From Citrobacter sp. wls619 (GTDB taxonomy: Bacteria; Pseudomonadota; Gammaproteobacteria; Enterobacterales; Enterobacteriaceae): 64,000 nucleotides of DNA. The translations under genes and the position numbers were made by a program. Below the pieces are notes generated by a model. The model did not search any database. It saw nothing but the letters and a program-made list of their open reading frames with translations, and had not been told where the DNA came from. Shown piece by piece: positions 7,893 through 16,144 of the stretch. The stretch is from the NCBI RefSeq assembly GCF_005281345.1, contig NZ_SZXJ01000078.1, forward strand, positions 1 to 64,000, read 5' to 3'. Positions within the stretch are counted from its first letter, which is position 1; the number at the start of each line of letters is the position of its first letter.

Positions 7893-9047
7893 CTATCGTC
7901 GATATATTGATAAAGCAAAATTCCTATCAGGTCGTAAGGCTACCAGAGGTTTTTCTCGTGGAAATTTTTTCGTGCTAAATGAGAATCTTTCAATAAAATA
8001 TCCTACCGCTTTTACTAAAATTATTTCATTCCATTGCGCCGCCGGACAAATTCTCCCTCCAGCACCAAACGGAATAAATGAAGTCTGCTTTAAGCAATTG
8101 GATTCAAATCGTGATGAAAGAAAATGGCCAGGTTTATCCCAGTATGAACGCATGCGATGTAACGCATAAGGTGAAATTATAACGGCATCCCCCGGATTAA
8201 TTACATGCCCCCCCAAAGTTTTAACATTAGTGCATGTTCTACCTAAAGCCCAAGCAGGAGGGTATAAGCGAAGAGTTTCTTTGATCGCTGCAATGCAGGG
8301 TCCTCTAAGTAAGCTAGCACGAGAGAAGTTAGTGACGGTTCTTTGTTGCAAGATTTTATATTGCGTATGTTCATCGCGACCTAGCAACAGTATCGCCCAG
8401 ATAAAGGTATATGCCAATGGTACTACCGCATTCAAAATTGTTTCTTGAATTGCATGCGTTATAGCGTCTGATGGTTTTTTACCGCAATGTGTTTGAATGT
8501 CTTTCGCAAGTTTGTTGAGTATTCTTTTTGCGACCCTCTCTTGCGAAATAAAATATTTATATTTATCAGGAGGAGAGGCAAATCCAAATCTGGCCCTTAA
8601 CTCCTCTATGACACATGATGCTTGAGAAATTTCAGTAGCATTCTCTTTTAAATCAAAGTCGAACAGTAGCTTTAAACTAAAAATTAAAAACATAGCTTTA
8701 ACTTCAAGATAAAAACCCTCTGAAATAGGGATTCCAGAATTAATTGATTGTTCACATAATGCGAGATTACCACTATGCGTTTTGAAAAAATCATGTATTT
8801 TCTGAATAAATACTCTCGAATCAATCGTTGGAGAGGTAATTCCCAGCCATTTGCACCCTGCAGGGGACAATAATCCATAAAGACATCTATAAGGGTGTGA
8901 GGGACAAGAAAAATCAGAATGTTGTTCTAACACCATCCTGACTTCATCTAGTCCGCTAACTAAATAGGCATGTCCTTGCTCACTTTCATAGTGTGAAACT
9001 GAATTGGGTAAACTTGCTAAGTTTAAAAAAAAACGCGCTGTATTCAT
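7893..9047 (-). CDS. Cytochrome P450
   Basis: A 384-residue protein with the P450 signatures in order: the K-helix ExxR as E257-T-L-R260 (AAIKETLRLYPPAWALGR), a meander region ending GHFLSSRFES near 307-316, and the haem loop FGAGGRIC with ligand Cys334. P450s bind haem and insert oxygen or couple radicals. They are rare in Enterobacteriaceae. The I-helix region (about 202-222, ILNAVVPLAYTFIWAI) shows no obvious acid-alcohol pair, so oxygen activation may be atypical. There is no transmembrane anchor and no ferredoxin or reductase gene nearby. It lies 37 bases after the JmjC-like oxygenase gene and is AT-rich, consistent with horizontal acquisition. I cannot assign a CYP family. Confidence 0.9.
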   Translation of the reverse strand: MNTARFFLNLASLPNSVSHYESEQGHAYLVSGLDEVRMVLEQHSDFSCPSHPYRCLYGLLSPAGCKWLGITSPTIDSRVFIQKIHDFFKTHSGNLALCEQSINSGIPISEGFYLEVKAMFLIFSLKLLFDFDLKENATEISQASCVIEELRARFGFASPPDKYKYFISQERVAKRILNKLAKDIQTHCGKKPSDAITHAIQETILNAVVPLAYTFIWAILLLGRDEHTQYKILQQRTVTNFSRASLLRGPCIAAIKETLRLYPPAWALGRTCTNVKTLGGHVINPGDAVIISPYALHRMRSYWDKPGHFLSSRFESNCLKQTSFIPFGAGGRICPAAQWNEIILVKAVGYFIERFSFSTKKFPREKPLVALRPDRNFALSIYRR

Positions 9048-9084
9048 ACAATTGTTATCCGATATAACCCAGAGTATTACACTC

Positions 9085-10029
9085 TCAATTTAGGTCAGAT
9101 ATCAATCTCAACCATGTGCGAATGATTTCTGTTCTGTCTTTAAGATTTTTGTCAACCAGATCACGTAGTGCATTTAAGCGGTCGATAAAAAAGTTGTCTA
9201 TTGCGTCCAAAGATTCAATCCTGCTATGCAAGGGGGTCATCGGAACTGCTCCACGCCAATCTGGATCTGACAGCGCTTGTTGAAGTAGAGTCAAAAATAT
9301 CAAGTCGTGTGCACTTCCTGAACCTACATGATTTAAGGTAATAGCAAGCGACAATGAATGTTCTTTAGCACATGCTGAATGCCATACACCAGACGGTACG
9401 ATAAGAATATCTCCAGGTTTTAAATTATAAGAAGATGCTTGAGAAAATTGGGGCTGTTCAAATTTTTCCCATATCTCCATAAACGGTTTGTCTCGAAAAT
9501 ACCGGTATACACCATCGGGAAAACGACCTGCGTTTTCTAAAGGGTTACGGATGGCTGGAGTATTACTAACCATCCATTGCTTACAGCCTTCAAGTTGCAA
9601 TGTTATAACAGATTTATCATCAAAATGAGGTGTATATCCTGCACCATTATTGGAGATATAGGAGCGGCAATCGACGGTCCCTGACCAGCCCAAACTAGCC
9701 TTACATGTTTTTGCCAATTGATTTAGTACAGGAAAAGCTATATTCATGCGAGTGATGCATATAGTTCCACCTGCATCATAGTGTGTCTCGATTTCTCCTG
9801 CTTCAATCGGGGTCAGTGGACTCATACTTTCACGCCCGGGGCTAGCATACGTAACATTTAAATCAGTATCTTTGAGGCAATCATCCTGAGATTTTATCGC
9901 TTCACACAAGCTTCGGAATCTCTCCGCACTTCCTTCTTGATATAATGGAGTTCCAGCATTGTAACTACTTATAATATCAGCGACGGTTAGTGGAAATATC
10001 AAGCTCTCGAAACTTATTGCCTCATTCAT
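9085..10029 (-). CDS. JmjC/cupin-fold oxygenase
   Basis: A 314-residue protein with a JmjC-type (cupin-like) core. The iron ligands are H135-x-D137 in GYTPHFDDKSVITLQLEG and H217 in PGDILIVPSGVWHSACA. The LQLEGCKQWMVS segment after the first ligands is typical of this group, which includes ribosomal oxygenases that hydroxylate protein side chains. The start at 10029 has GGGGTAG upstream. It is followed at 37 bases by the P450 and preceded at 117 bases by the small basic peptide gene. A protein- or peptide-directed oxidation of that small protein is a reasonable idea but only inference. Confidence 0.8.
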   Translation of the reverse strand: MNEAISFESLIFPLTVADIISSYNAGTPLYQEGSAERFRSLCEAIKSQDDCLKDTDLNVTYASPGRESMSPLTPIEAGEIETHYDAGGTICITRMNIAFPVLNQLAKTCKASLGWSGTVDCRSYISNNGAGYTPHFDDKSVITLQLEGCKQWMVSNTPAIRNPLENAGRFPDGVYRYFRDKPFMEIWEKFEQPQFSQASSYNLKPGDILIVPSGVWHSACAKEHSLSLAITLNHVGSGSAHDLIFLTLLQQALSDPDWRGAVPMTPLHSRIESLDAIDNFFIDRLNALRDLVDKNLKDRTEIIRTWLRLISDLN

Positions 10030-10146
10030 TTTCTACCCCATGTTCCGATTTTCATGAGTGCTTTCCTCACACACGGACGGTAAGCTGCTGACAAATCAGC
10101 ATAAATACCATGCTGCGGTTGGAATTAACAATTTATTTATGATTTT

Positions 10147-10392
10147 TTATTTTCCTTTCTTTAAAGGATCCCCCCCCGCTTTTCCTGAGGTTTTGCTTTT
10201 CTTTACCACTTTTGGCTTAGCATTATTCCCAACATACGACCAACCATCATGTGGGCCACGCTGTGCATCAAATACTGGCTCGAGGCATAATTTTTCAGGC
10301 CGGCTATCATTTTCTACGATTACAACTAAATATTTTTTCAACTCAGCATCAGGAATATTATAGATATTCCCTTTTTCATCACGAATTATCAT
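10147..10392 (-). CDS. Small basic protein, candidate modified peptide
   Basis: An 81-residue protein starting MIIRDEKGNIYNIPDAELKK. The N-terminal half is acidic to neutral and looks like a short folded or leader-like unit (to about residue 40). The C-terminal half contains RGPHDGWSYVGNN and a lysine/glycine-rich tail. The start at 10392 has GGAG eight bases upstream; a start at 10425 lacks support. It lies between the DUF6065-like gene and three oxygenase genes, all on the same strand. I do not recognise a family. Position, size and a leader/core-like division make it a candidate substrate for the neighbouring oxygenases, but there is no proof of modification and it could be a stand-alone cytosolic protein. 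Confidence 0.65.
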   Translation of the reverse strand: MIIRDEKGNIYNIPDAELKKYLVVIVENDSRPEKLCLEPVFDAQRGPHDGWSYVGNNAKPKVVKKSKTSGKAGGDPLKKGK

Positions 10393-10478
10393 TTTGTGGA
10401 CTCCAAAGTAAACGTGCCGAAACATTTAACCTTTAAACAACTGATTGTTTTCAAATGGTATTATCGCCCTCATGATTT

Positions 10479-11243
10479 TCAATTTTTTTCTTGTGCTTTT
10501 TGATGAAATGATGAATCAAGTTTATTTTCTACGGAAAAACAGCCGTGCTTGTGATTGTGCTTACTGAGTTCCTTGTACTTATTATCAAATGATGGATATC
10601 CATTGTCATTGTTAGTAATTCGAGTGCTAAATTCTTTTCCATATTTAGCTAATAACTGTGATCTCCTATTTCTTAATAAAGCAGTTGCCGCGTCCATTTC
10701 TTGTATTTCATATTGTTCATTTAATGGTAAAACCAATAACTGTGCAATTGGATCACCATAATCAAAACTAATGAAATTCCGTTCTAAAGGTGCTTTAAAG
10801 ACTAAAAAAAAAGGGCGTGGCCACCAACTTGTTTCAACTAATCCTGGAATCGCTATTGGGGCCGTACCACTAGTATCCAATAAGCATCGAGCATGCGGTA
10901 AAATAAACAGCCCCATGCCCTCTGGAACTTGAATGTCTAGCAGAGGACTTAGCCCAAAATAACCGGGAGCAAAAGTACTGAATGGATGCCAGTTGGGCGG
11001 AGCTTCCGGAGGTAATTCTGCAGAAATATCCCCTAACCAAACAGGGCACCCCTGCTTCAGATATACTTTGCACGGAGTTTTCCAACTGAAACGTATCTCT
11101 AAACCATACATACAAGCATCCTGAAAAGGCTTGCAATGCCATGGTTGTGGAATATCTCTTTTTGAATTACTCCTATTTTGCACGTGAAGTCTGGATTTAC
11201 GTGGTTCAAGGGCATAATGAATTTTACGATATTGTATTTTCAT
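10479..11243 (-). CDS. Uncharacterised protein, DUF6065-like
   Basis: A 254-residue protein with no signal peptide or membrane segment. The central part (PGYFGLSPLLDIQVPEGMGL, then the LPHARC and IPGLVETSWWPRPFFLVFKAP segments, then GDPIAQLLVLPL) resembles from memory the DUF6065 family, found beside oxygenase genes in other bacteria; the biochemical role is unknown. The C-terminal 60 residues are polar and histidine/lysine-rich and may be disordered. The start at 11243 has a weak AGGT site; 11282 is an alternative. It is the first gene of the AT-rich minus-strand cluster, so its promoter should lie within 11250-11400. Confidence 0.6.
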   Translation of the reverse strand: MKIQYRKIHYALEPRKSRLHVQNRSNSKRDIPQPWHCKPFQDACMYGLEIRFSWKTPCKVYLKQGCPVWLGDISAELPPEAPPNWHPFSTFAPGYFGLSPLLDIQVPEGMGLFILPHARCLLDTSGTAPIAIPGLVETSWWPRPFFLVFKAPLERNFISFDYGDPIAQLLVLPLNEQYEIQEMDAATALLRNRRSQLLAKYGKEFSTRITNNDNGYPSFDNKYKELSKHNHKHGCFSVENKLDSSFHQKAQEKN

Positions 11244-11282
11244 ATAATACCTACCATAAACAGCATCTAAAATAGGAAGCAT

Positions 11283-11968
11283 TTATAAAGATAAACTTTC
11301 CTTGCATGAAATGCACTTGAGCAATTTCCAGCATTAGAGTTATTCAATATAACGAACATTCTTAATGTGATTATTTTGTAACAATTGACCAACTGAGTGA
11401 TAAACCAGATTGATAAAATCATAGGATGCACATCAGAAAATTTCCATAATTACATTGTACTTTTTGTCTCCTTTAGATCTGTTGGTGCGATGTAAAAAGT
11501 AACAACCTTTTGAGTAGGCTGAATTTTTGCGAAAAAAGATGACGTATATTTCTGGCGGGTGCACTAGCATATTGTTCGTTGGTCAAAGTATTTGTGGCTC
11601 ATTCTCAATCTTTTCGCCACATGTTTGCATAGGATAATGCTAGTAATGCGCTGTCCTGATAACAATTACAAACTTCCGCTTCACGCTCAACACAGTCCAA
11701 GGATCATCACTCTGGAGGATAAACAGGGCCTCCGTTTCACAAACAGAGCCCTTAAATCTTTCTCGGCACCCTTGAAGCTCAGGTCTGCCCCGCTGACTCC
11801 GACAGGATAAACAAGCGAAGGGTGCAAACCTAACAAACCGCGAAAGAGTTAAGCGCTACCCCGTCTCGTAGTACGTAACTGGCGCTGAGTGAACAGCCAG
11901 GCACTATTCGCGGAGAAGTGTGATTGTCAGGGTCTGGTGCGATACTCACATAATCAGCTCGGCGGTCT
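11283..11968. other. Intergenic stretch upstream of the P450 cluster
   Basis: About 690 bases without a convincing gene. The part next to the cluster (11283-11600) is very AT-rich and probably holds its promoter, though no clear -35/-10 pair can be picked. From about 11660 the composition changes towards that of the flanking modules. Repeat copy E lies inside. Bases 11700-11940 show no homology I recognise. Confidence 0.6.
11669..11700. repeat. Dispersed intergenic repeat, copy E (remnant)
   Basis: Only the left arm and loop are kept (aacttccgcttcacgctcaacacagtcc), corresponding to CTTCCGCT-ttcgctca-CAGCGGAC in copies B and C. It lies upstream of the P450 cluster, opposite copy D on the other side. 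Confidence 0.45.
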
Positions 11969-12451
11969 TCAGTCAGCGTTCTGTTGTTTCGTCAAATATT
12001 TTCGCATCAGCGCATTTTGTAGTGTCACGCCACGACACACAGGGAAACCTCGTTCCACGACATGAAAGCCGTGTCGTAGGTAGAATGCTTCCGCAGCCTT
12101 ACTGACATTTGAAGTAAGTTCACCCATTCCACGTTCTCTGGCTTCTTCATGAATGCGGTCCATCAGTAGCGTCCCTACGCCCTGTCTCGGGTAGGCTCCC
12201 GAGACATAGAAATGGTCAATGTATCCATTTGGCTGAACATCCGCATATCCAGCTATTTCACCATCCACTTCAACAACAAAGGGACGTAGTGCCCTCATGC
12301 GATTGGTCCAGTGGTCCGGGTCGATATCTGATGGGGCCCATGCAGCTATTTGTTCATGTGTGTAGTAGTGTGATGCGAGGGTATGTACAGAAGATAAAAA
12401 TACGCTGAATAACGAAATTTCATCTCCATTTCTGAACCTTCTGATCTTCAT
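11969..12451 (-). CDS. GNAT-family N-acetyltransferase
   Basis: A 160-residue acetyltransferase. The acetyl-CoA binding motif A is clear: IDHFYVSGAYPRQGVGTLLMDRIHEEA, with the RQGVGT pyrophosphate loop near residues 89-94. The C-terminal AEAFYLRHGFHVVERG is the usual last helix and strand. It resembles the YafP-type acetyltransferases of enterobacteria. No signal peptide or membrane segment is visible, so it is cytosolic. The substrate is unknown. It is transcribed alone on the minus strand, diverging from the DUF1294 gene at 12651. Confidence 0.86.
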   Translation of the reverse strand: MKIRRFRNGDEISLFSVFLSSVHTLASHYYTHEQIAAWAPSDIDPDHWTNRMRALRPFVVEVDGEIAGYADVQPNGYIDHFYVSGAYPRQGVGTLLMDRIHEEARERGMGELTSNVSKAAEAFYLRHGFHVVERGFPVCRGVTLQNALMRKYLTKQQNAD

Positions 12452-12650
12452 AAAACCTCGTTATGAGCGTGGCTAGTAGAACAATATCATTACTTTTCAT
12501 AATGTTCTATTTTATAGACTGACCATGCGATCCCGACATTTTCTGCATCGAAATCTGGATAACCCTGGCTTCTGCGAATCTCATCTCCCTTTATCAGTGT
12601 CGGTTTTGGGTTAAGATAATCGCCTCTCCGTTCTGGCTGTGGTTAATGAT

Positions 12651-12995
12651 ATGAATCTCAATCGCTGTTGTTATTTGCTACTGGTCTGCGCTGCAATCGG
12701 TAGCCTTTTTGCCCCACATCCGTTGCTGATATGGGGCCTGCTCGCCAACATATTGACGCTGGCGATTTACGGCGTGGATAAAATGGCAGCGCGTAAGGCC
12801 TGGCGCAGAGTGCCGGAATCCACGTTGCTGGTATTTGGCGTTGTGGGCGGATGGGCTGGCGCCATTGTCGGCCAACAACTCTTTCGCCATAAAACACAAA
12901 AGCAGCCCTTCAAAACTTACTTCATCATCAGTGTGATATTAAGTACCTCCGCTATGGTAGCCGTGTATCAATTCTTTCCATTCTCACTTTCCTGA
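12651..12995 (+). CDS. DUF1294 family small membrane protein
   Basis: A 114-residue inner-membrane protein with about four hydrophobic helices. The DUF1294 signature is present: AIYGVDKMAARKAWRRVPESTLL, followed by GVVGGWAGAIVGQQLFRHKTQKQPF. The role of this family is unknown; in other proteins the domain is fused to cold-shock domains. The start at ATG 12651 is preferred; a GTG at 12639 would add four residues. It is followed by the EamA transporter gene in the same direction after a 127-base gap. Confidence 0.8.
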   Translation: MNLNRCCYLLLVCAAIGSLFAPHPLLIWGLLANILTLAIYGVDKMAARKAWRRVPESTLLVFGVVGGWAGAIVGQQLFRHKTQKQPFKTYFIISVILSTSAMVAVYQFFPFSLS

Positions 12996-13122
12996 ACATC
13001 ATTTAGGCATAGAGCCAGCCCCTGCACTACGTTAGCGTGTTGGATTATCACCAAAAGTATCGTTAGCCTGTCTGTCCTGATGTACTCACTCTATACTCTG
13101 CAACAGATCGTCAACATTAAGG

Positions 13123-13983
13123 ATGGGTATGAAAAAGCTGTTGCTGGTTATCCTGGTGTTAACTGCATTTGCTGCCAATTCTATCCTCTGTCGTATCGCC
13201 TTAAAGAATGGGTATTCGGACCCTGAGACATTCAGCGTGCTGAGATTACTCGGTGGTGCCGTAATGCTGTTTTTCTGGCATATAGCCCGGGGGAAACTGA
13301 AAGAAATACGCTGGAAAATCATCGATGCCCTGTTGCTGTGCGCCTATGTATTATTCTTCTCAATCGCGTATGTTCAGCTCAATACCGCAACAGGCGCATT
13401 ACTGCTGTTTGGCGCGGTGCAGATCTGCATGATTAGCTGGGGATTAATTAAAGGTGAAAAACTTAGCGGATACAAAGCCACCGGGATCGTCATTGCCATT
13501 GGCGGGATCATTATGCTGCTGCTCCCCGGCGCAACCGCTCCCCCTTTTATACCAGCCCTGACGATGGTTGCTTCAGGCCTGGCATGGGGAGTTTACTCTG
13601 TGCGTGGAAAAAATATCCTCTCTCCTGCCGGGACGACTGCGGGAAATTTCATTCTGAGCCTTCCGGTTATTCTCATCCTGAGTCTTGTACGACAAGAGCC
13701 CGTGCATACTGACGCAAACGGCGTCATCCTTGCCCTGCTCTCCGGCGGACTGGCCTCTGGTGTGGCTTACGTACTTTGGTATCAACTTGTTGCCACCATG
13801 TCTTCCGCAACCGCCAGCACACTGCAGTTGAGCGTGCCTTGTATTGCTGCAGTAGGTGGGGTGCTATTTCTTGGCGAATTACCTGATTTGAGAATTCTGG
13901 TATGCACACTGATCGTTCTGGCTGGCATAGCCATTGTTATTTCATCCGATCGAACACAGAGCAAGAAATCAGCACAGGGATAA
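13123..13983 (+). CDS. EamA-family (DMT) transporter
   Basis: A 286-residue inner-membrane protein with about ten hydrophobic helices arranged as two EamA repeats. The first repeat includes NSILCRIALKNGYSDPETFSVLRLLGGAVML; the second includes ASGLAWGVYSVRGKN and ends with PCIAAVGGVLFLGELPDL, a typical EamA feature. Members of this drug/metabolite transporter superfamily export amino acids, nucleotide precursors or other metabolites. No neighbour indicates the substrate. The start could be ATG 13123 or ATG 13129; both give an intact first helix. Confidence 0.85.
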   Translation: MGMKKLLLVILVLTAFAANSILCRIALKNGYSDPETFSVLRLLGGAVMLFFWHIARGKLKEIRWKIIDALLLCAYVLFFSIAYVQLNTATGALLLFGAVQICMISWGLIKGEKLSGYKATGIVIAIGGIIMLLLPGATAPPFIPALTMVASGLAWGVYSVRGKNILSPAGTTAGNFILSLPVILILSLVRQEPVHTDANGVILALLSGGLASGVAYVLWYQLVATMSSATASTLQLSVPCIAAVGGVLFLGELPDLRILVCTLIVLAGIAIVISSDRTQSKKSAQG

Positions 13984-14058
13984 CGTCGAGGAGCCGCAGT
14001 ACTGTGCTTCGGTGTTTTGACTTACCGCCCACATGCACCCTGCCACGCCCTTTGCGCG

Positions 14059-14087
14059 ATAATCAACTTGCTTAATTACTCTGCAAT
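14059..14087 (+). repeat. 29-bp direct repeat, left copy
   Basis: The 29 bases beginning ataatcaacttgcttaat and ending ctctgcaat are identical to 28903-28931, 14.8 kb away and just upstream of the tRNA-Val pair. Identity stops abruptly on both sides. Confidence 0.85.
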
Positions 14088-14458
14088 TACACAGGAAAAA
14101 TCAATCAGCTTAAAGCTCAAATACAACATATAAATCAGTAAGATAAAAAAATTGCAGGGACGGTGAATAGCAGGGTATAGCAGCTATAAATGTGACCATT
14201 TTATGTTCCTGCCCCTAAAAATCCCCCCAAAATCAGGCCCTCAAGTGTGGTAAGACCGCTGCGTAACCGCACAGGTCATTCAGCCCTCTCATGTACATAT
14301 TCCCATAGCTCATTTCGAGCCATCGCACATAGTTCAGTCTTCAAGCTGTTGTATGCCTGCCTTTTGCACATCACATTCACATCACCGACTTGATCATCCG
14401 TACTTATGACCTTCAACTAATCAAATCTCACGTGAAAAACAGAGCCCCCTCATACGAC

Positions 14459-14487
14459 TGTTTCGTGCCAAGAACAGACGTTGGCAC
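14459..14487. repeat. Dispersed intergenic repeat, copy F (remnant)
   Basis: The stretch tttcgtgccaagaacagacgttgg matches the loop and right arm of the second hairpin (cgtgccagaagcggatgttg in copies B and G). It separates the EamA module from the scs operon. Confidence 0.4.
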
Positions 14488-14540
14488 TTATACGCAAGCT
14501 TAAAAAATGGTTACTGAAGTTGTGGCAATTAAACGAGTGT

Positions 14541-14601
14541 AAAAAATAGCGCCAGATCCGTACCAAAGGGAATCGGTCCCTGAACACGCCTACTGGCGCT
14601 A
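14541..14601 (-). terminator. Terminator-like structure after dsbG
   Basis: TAGCGCCAG (14547-14555) and CTGGCGCTA (14593-14601) pair perfectly around a loop that holds a smaller GGGA/TCCC hairpin. On the minus strand the outer stem is followed by six T residues. It lies just after the end of the scs-dsbG operon. Confidence 0.5.
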
Positions 14602-14613
14602 CCAGTGATTTAT

Positions 14614-15375
14614 TTAGGGTTTTGGACCGAACATGTCGACCAGTTGCCCTGCGTCAGGCATGCCGATAACCTGCTGTAGCTCATTACTATCATTCATGTA
14701 GTAGATTGCCGGAGTCGCACTAGCCCCTAAGTCATCCATCAGTTTTTGGTGGTACTGAAGAAGACTAAACGTTTCTCGGGGAGTGACACCGTCAAAGCGA
14801 GGTAATTTTTTACCACCAGAAAGCTCATACTCTTTCCATGCGGTTACCGGATCGCTGGCATTCAGGATCGCTGTCGCATTTCTGCCGCTTTTGGGGTTTA
14901 GAAAAGCGACCAGGAGTGTATTCAGCTGTACCTTACCTGTTTTTACCCATGGCTGTGCTTCGGACCAGAACTCTTTGCAATAGGGGCAGAATGGATCGGC
15001 AAAGACAATGACTTTCCTGGGAGCAGAATCAACACCTTCCTTGAGGGGATGGGCACTATTCAGCGTTTTCCACATTTCGCGGCCTAAAGGGACATAAATC
15101 TCTTTTTTGAAATACTCTTCACTCAGATTTTTACCTTTTTCATCATAAAGATACCCCGAGATAACGTGTTTGCCATCAGGAGTTAAAAACAAGGTTACCC
15201 CCATATCCTGATACTTGCCTACCCAACCTTTAACACCTCCGGGCGAATCTATCTCTTTGATGATAGTTATCCCTTGCTGCTCTCCGAAATTTTTGACTAT
15301 CTGAGGGACGGAAACCTCGGAAAAGGCCAGCCCTGGAATCATCCAGGCCGCCATTAACATAATATATTTCATCAT
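14614..15375 (-). CDS. dsbG: Periplasmic thiol:disulfide isomerase, DsbG-like
   Basis: A 253-residue protein with a signal peptide (MMKYIMLMAAWMIPGLAFS). Next comes an N-terminal dimerisation region and a thioredoxin-fold domain with the redox motif CPYC in FADPFCPYCKEFW. The C-terminal LMDDLGASATPAIYYMNDSNELQQVIGMPD closely follows E. coli DsbG, including the cis-Pro TPAIYY. DsbG keeps single cysteines of periplasmic proteins reduced and is itself reduced by DsbD. It is the last gene of a minus-strand run after scsC and scsB, in the place where Salmonella carries the TlpA-like scsD. Its electron source here is probably the DsbD-like ScsB. It may be a second dsbG copy in this genome. Confidence 0.88.
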   Translation of the reverse strand: MMKYIMLMAAWMIPGLAFSEVSVPQIVKNFGEQQGITIIKEIDSPGGVKGWVGKYQDMGVTLFLTPDGKHVISGYLYDEKGKNLSEEYFKKEIYVPLGREMWKTLNSAHPLKEGVDSAPRKVIVFADPFCPYCKEFWSEAQPWVKTGKVQLNTLLVAFLNPKSGRNATAILNASDPVTAWKEYELSGGKKLPRFDGVTPRETFSLLQYHQKLMDDLGASATPAIYYMNDSNELQQVIGMPDAGQLVDMFGPKP

Positions 15376-15416
15376 ATCGTCTCGATGTTCTGGGGGATCG
15401 CTCCCCCAGATGTTTA

Positions 15417-16139
15417 TTACTGTTTTTTCAGCGCATCGCTGACCATGGCATCGAATTGTTCAAAAGGGATCCAGCCAGATAGCATTTCATCGCCAATCAG
15501 CGTTGCCGGTGTTCCCTGGATGCCTAACTTCTCGGCGATAGAAAGGCTTTTCTTAATTGTCTCCAGGCTTTGTTCGTCAGGTGTTCCCACAATGACACCC
15601 GCTTTCTTTTTCGCTTCCTCAATGCTGGCTGTATCGTGATATCCCTTTTTCGCCATCAGAATATCGTTAAATTTCATAAACTGCTCAGGGTGCGCACGCC
15701 ATACGGTTAATGCGTCCCTTGCCGAGGTGACCGAACTTTCGGAACGATATGGCAAGAATTTGAATACCACAGCAACATCTGGATATTTTTCAACGATCTT
15801 CTCCAGGTAAGGATCGAACTTTTTGCAGTAAGGGCAGTTGTAATCCGTAAAAACGACCAGCGTCAGCTTCGGATTTTGAGCGCCAATGTGCGGTGAATTG
15901 GGGTCATGAAAAATAAAATCGCTGTATTGTGAAATAACTTTCTTCATCTGCTCCTGCCCGGCTTGCATATTTTGCTGATCGAGCTTTTCAGCGGCCGCGG
16001 CAAGTATCTCCGGATGGCTAAGCAGCGTCTCCTGAACAAGTTCCTGTACACGAGCCTCCTGGGCTGCGGTAAGCGGAGAAGAGGCCGATGCCTGCATAGA
16101 TGCGGAGAGGAGAATGAGAGTGAGTAGTGTTTTTTTCAT
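15417..16139 (-). CDS. scsC: ScsC-type periplasmic thioredoxin-fold protein
   Basis: A 240-residue protein with a signal peptide (MKKTLLTLILLSASMQASAS), an N-terminal helical segment (residues about 20-75) and a DsbA-type thioredoxin fold with CPYC in FTDYNCPYCKKFDPYL. It ends in IQGTPATLIGDEMLSG, the cis-Pro region. Family ScsC proteins bind copper and act as disulfide isomerases kept reduced by ScsB, giving tolerance to copper and oxidants. The N-terminal extension is of the kind that makes some ScsC proteins trimeric. It follows scsB by five bases and precedes dsbG by 41. Confidence 0.87.
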   Translation of the reverse strand: MKKTLLTLILLSASMQASASSPLTAAQEARVQELVQETLLSHPEILAAAAEKLDQQNMQAGQEQMKKVISQYSDFIFHDPNSPHIGAQNPKLTLVVFTDYNCPYCKKFDPYLEKIVEKYPDVAVVFKFLPYRSESSVTSARDALTVWRAHPEQFMKFNDILMAKKGYHDTASIEEAKKKAGVIVGTPDEQSLETIKKSLSIAEKLGIQGTPATLIGDEMLSGWIPFEQFDAMVSDALKKQ

Positions 16140-16144
16140 AGCAA

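Larger units (their letters stand above)
13984..14540. other. Intergenic stretch between the eamA and scs modules
   Basis: No supported gene in about 560 bases. It contains one copy of a perfect 29-bp direct repeat (14059-14087) and a remnant of the dispersed repeat (copy F). The rest shows stop-rich frames and no recognisable homology. Confidence 0.6.

Noticed and set aside
7895..7925. ModE-like half-site (gtcgatatatt) near the P450 stop codon
   Set aside because: The second half-site is absent and it lies inside the end of a gene.
12506..12620. Minus-strand frame ending DAENVGIAWSVYKIEHYEK
   Set aside because: It looks protein-like but has no start codon after an upstream stop and no recognisable homology; too little to call a gene remnant.
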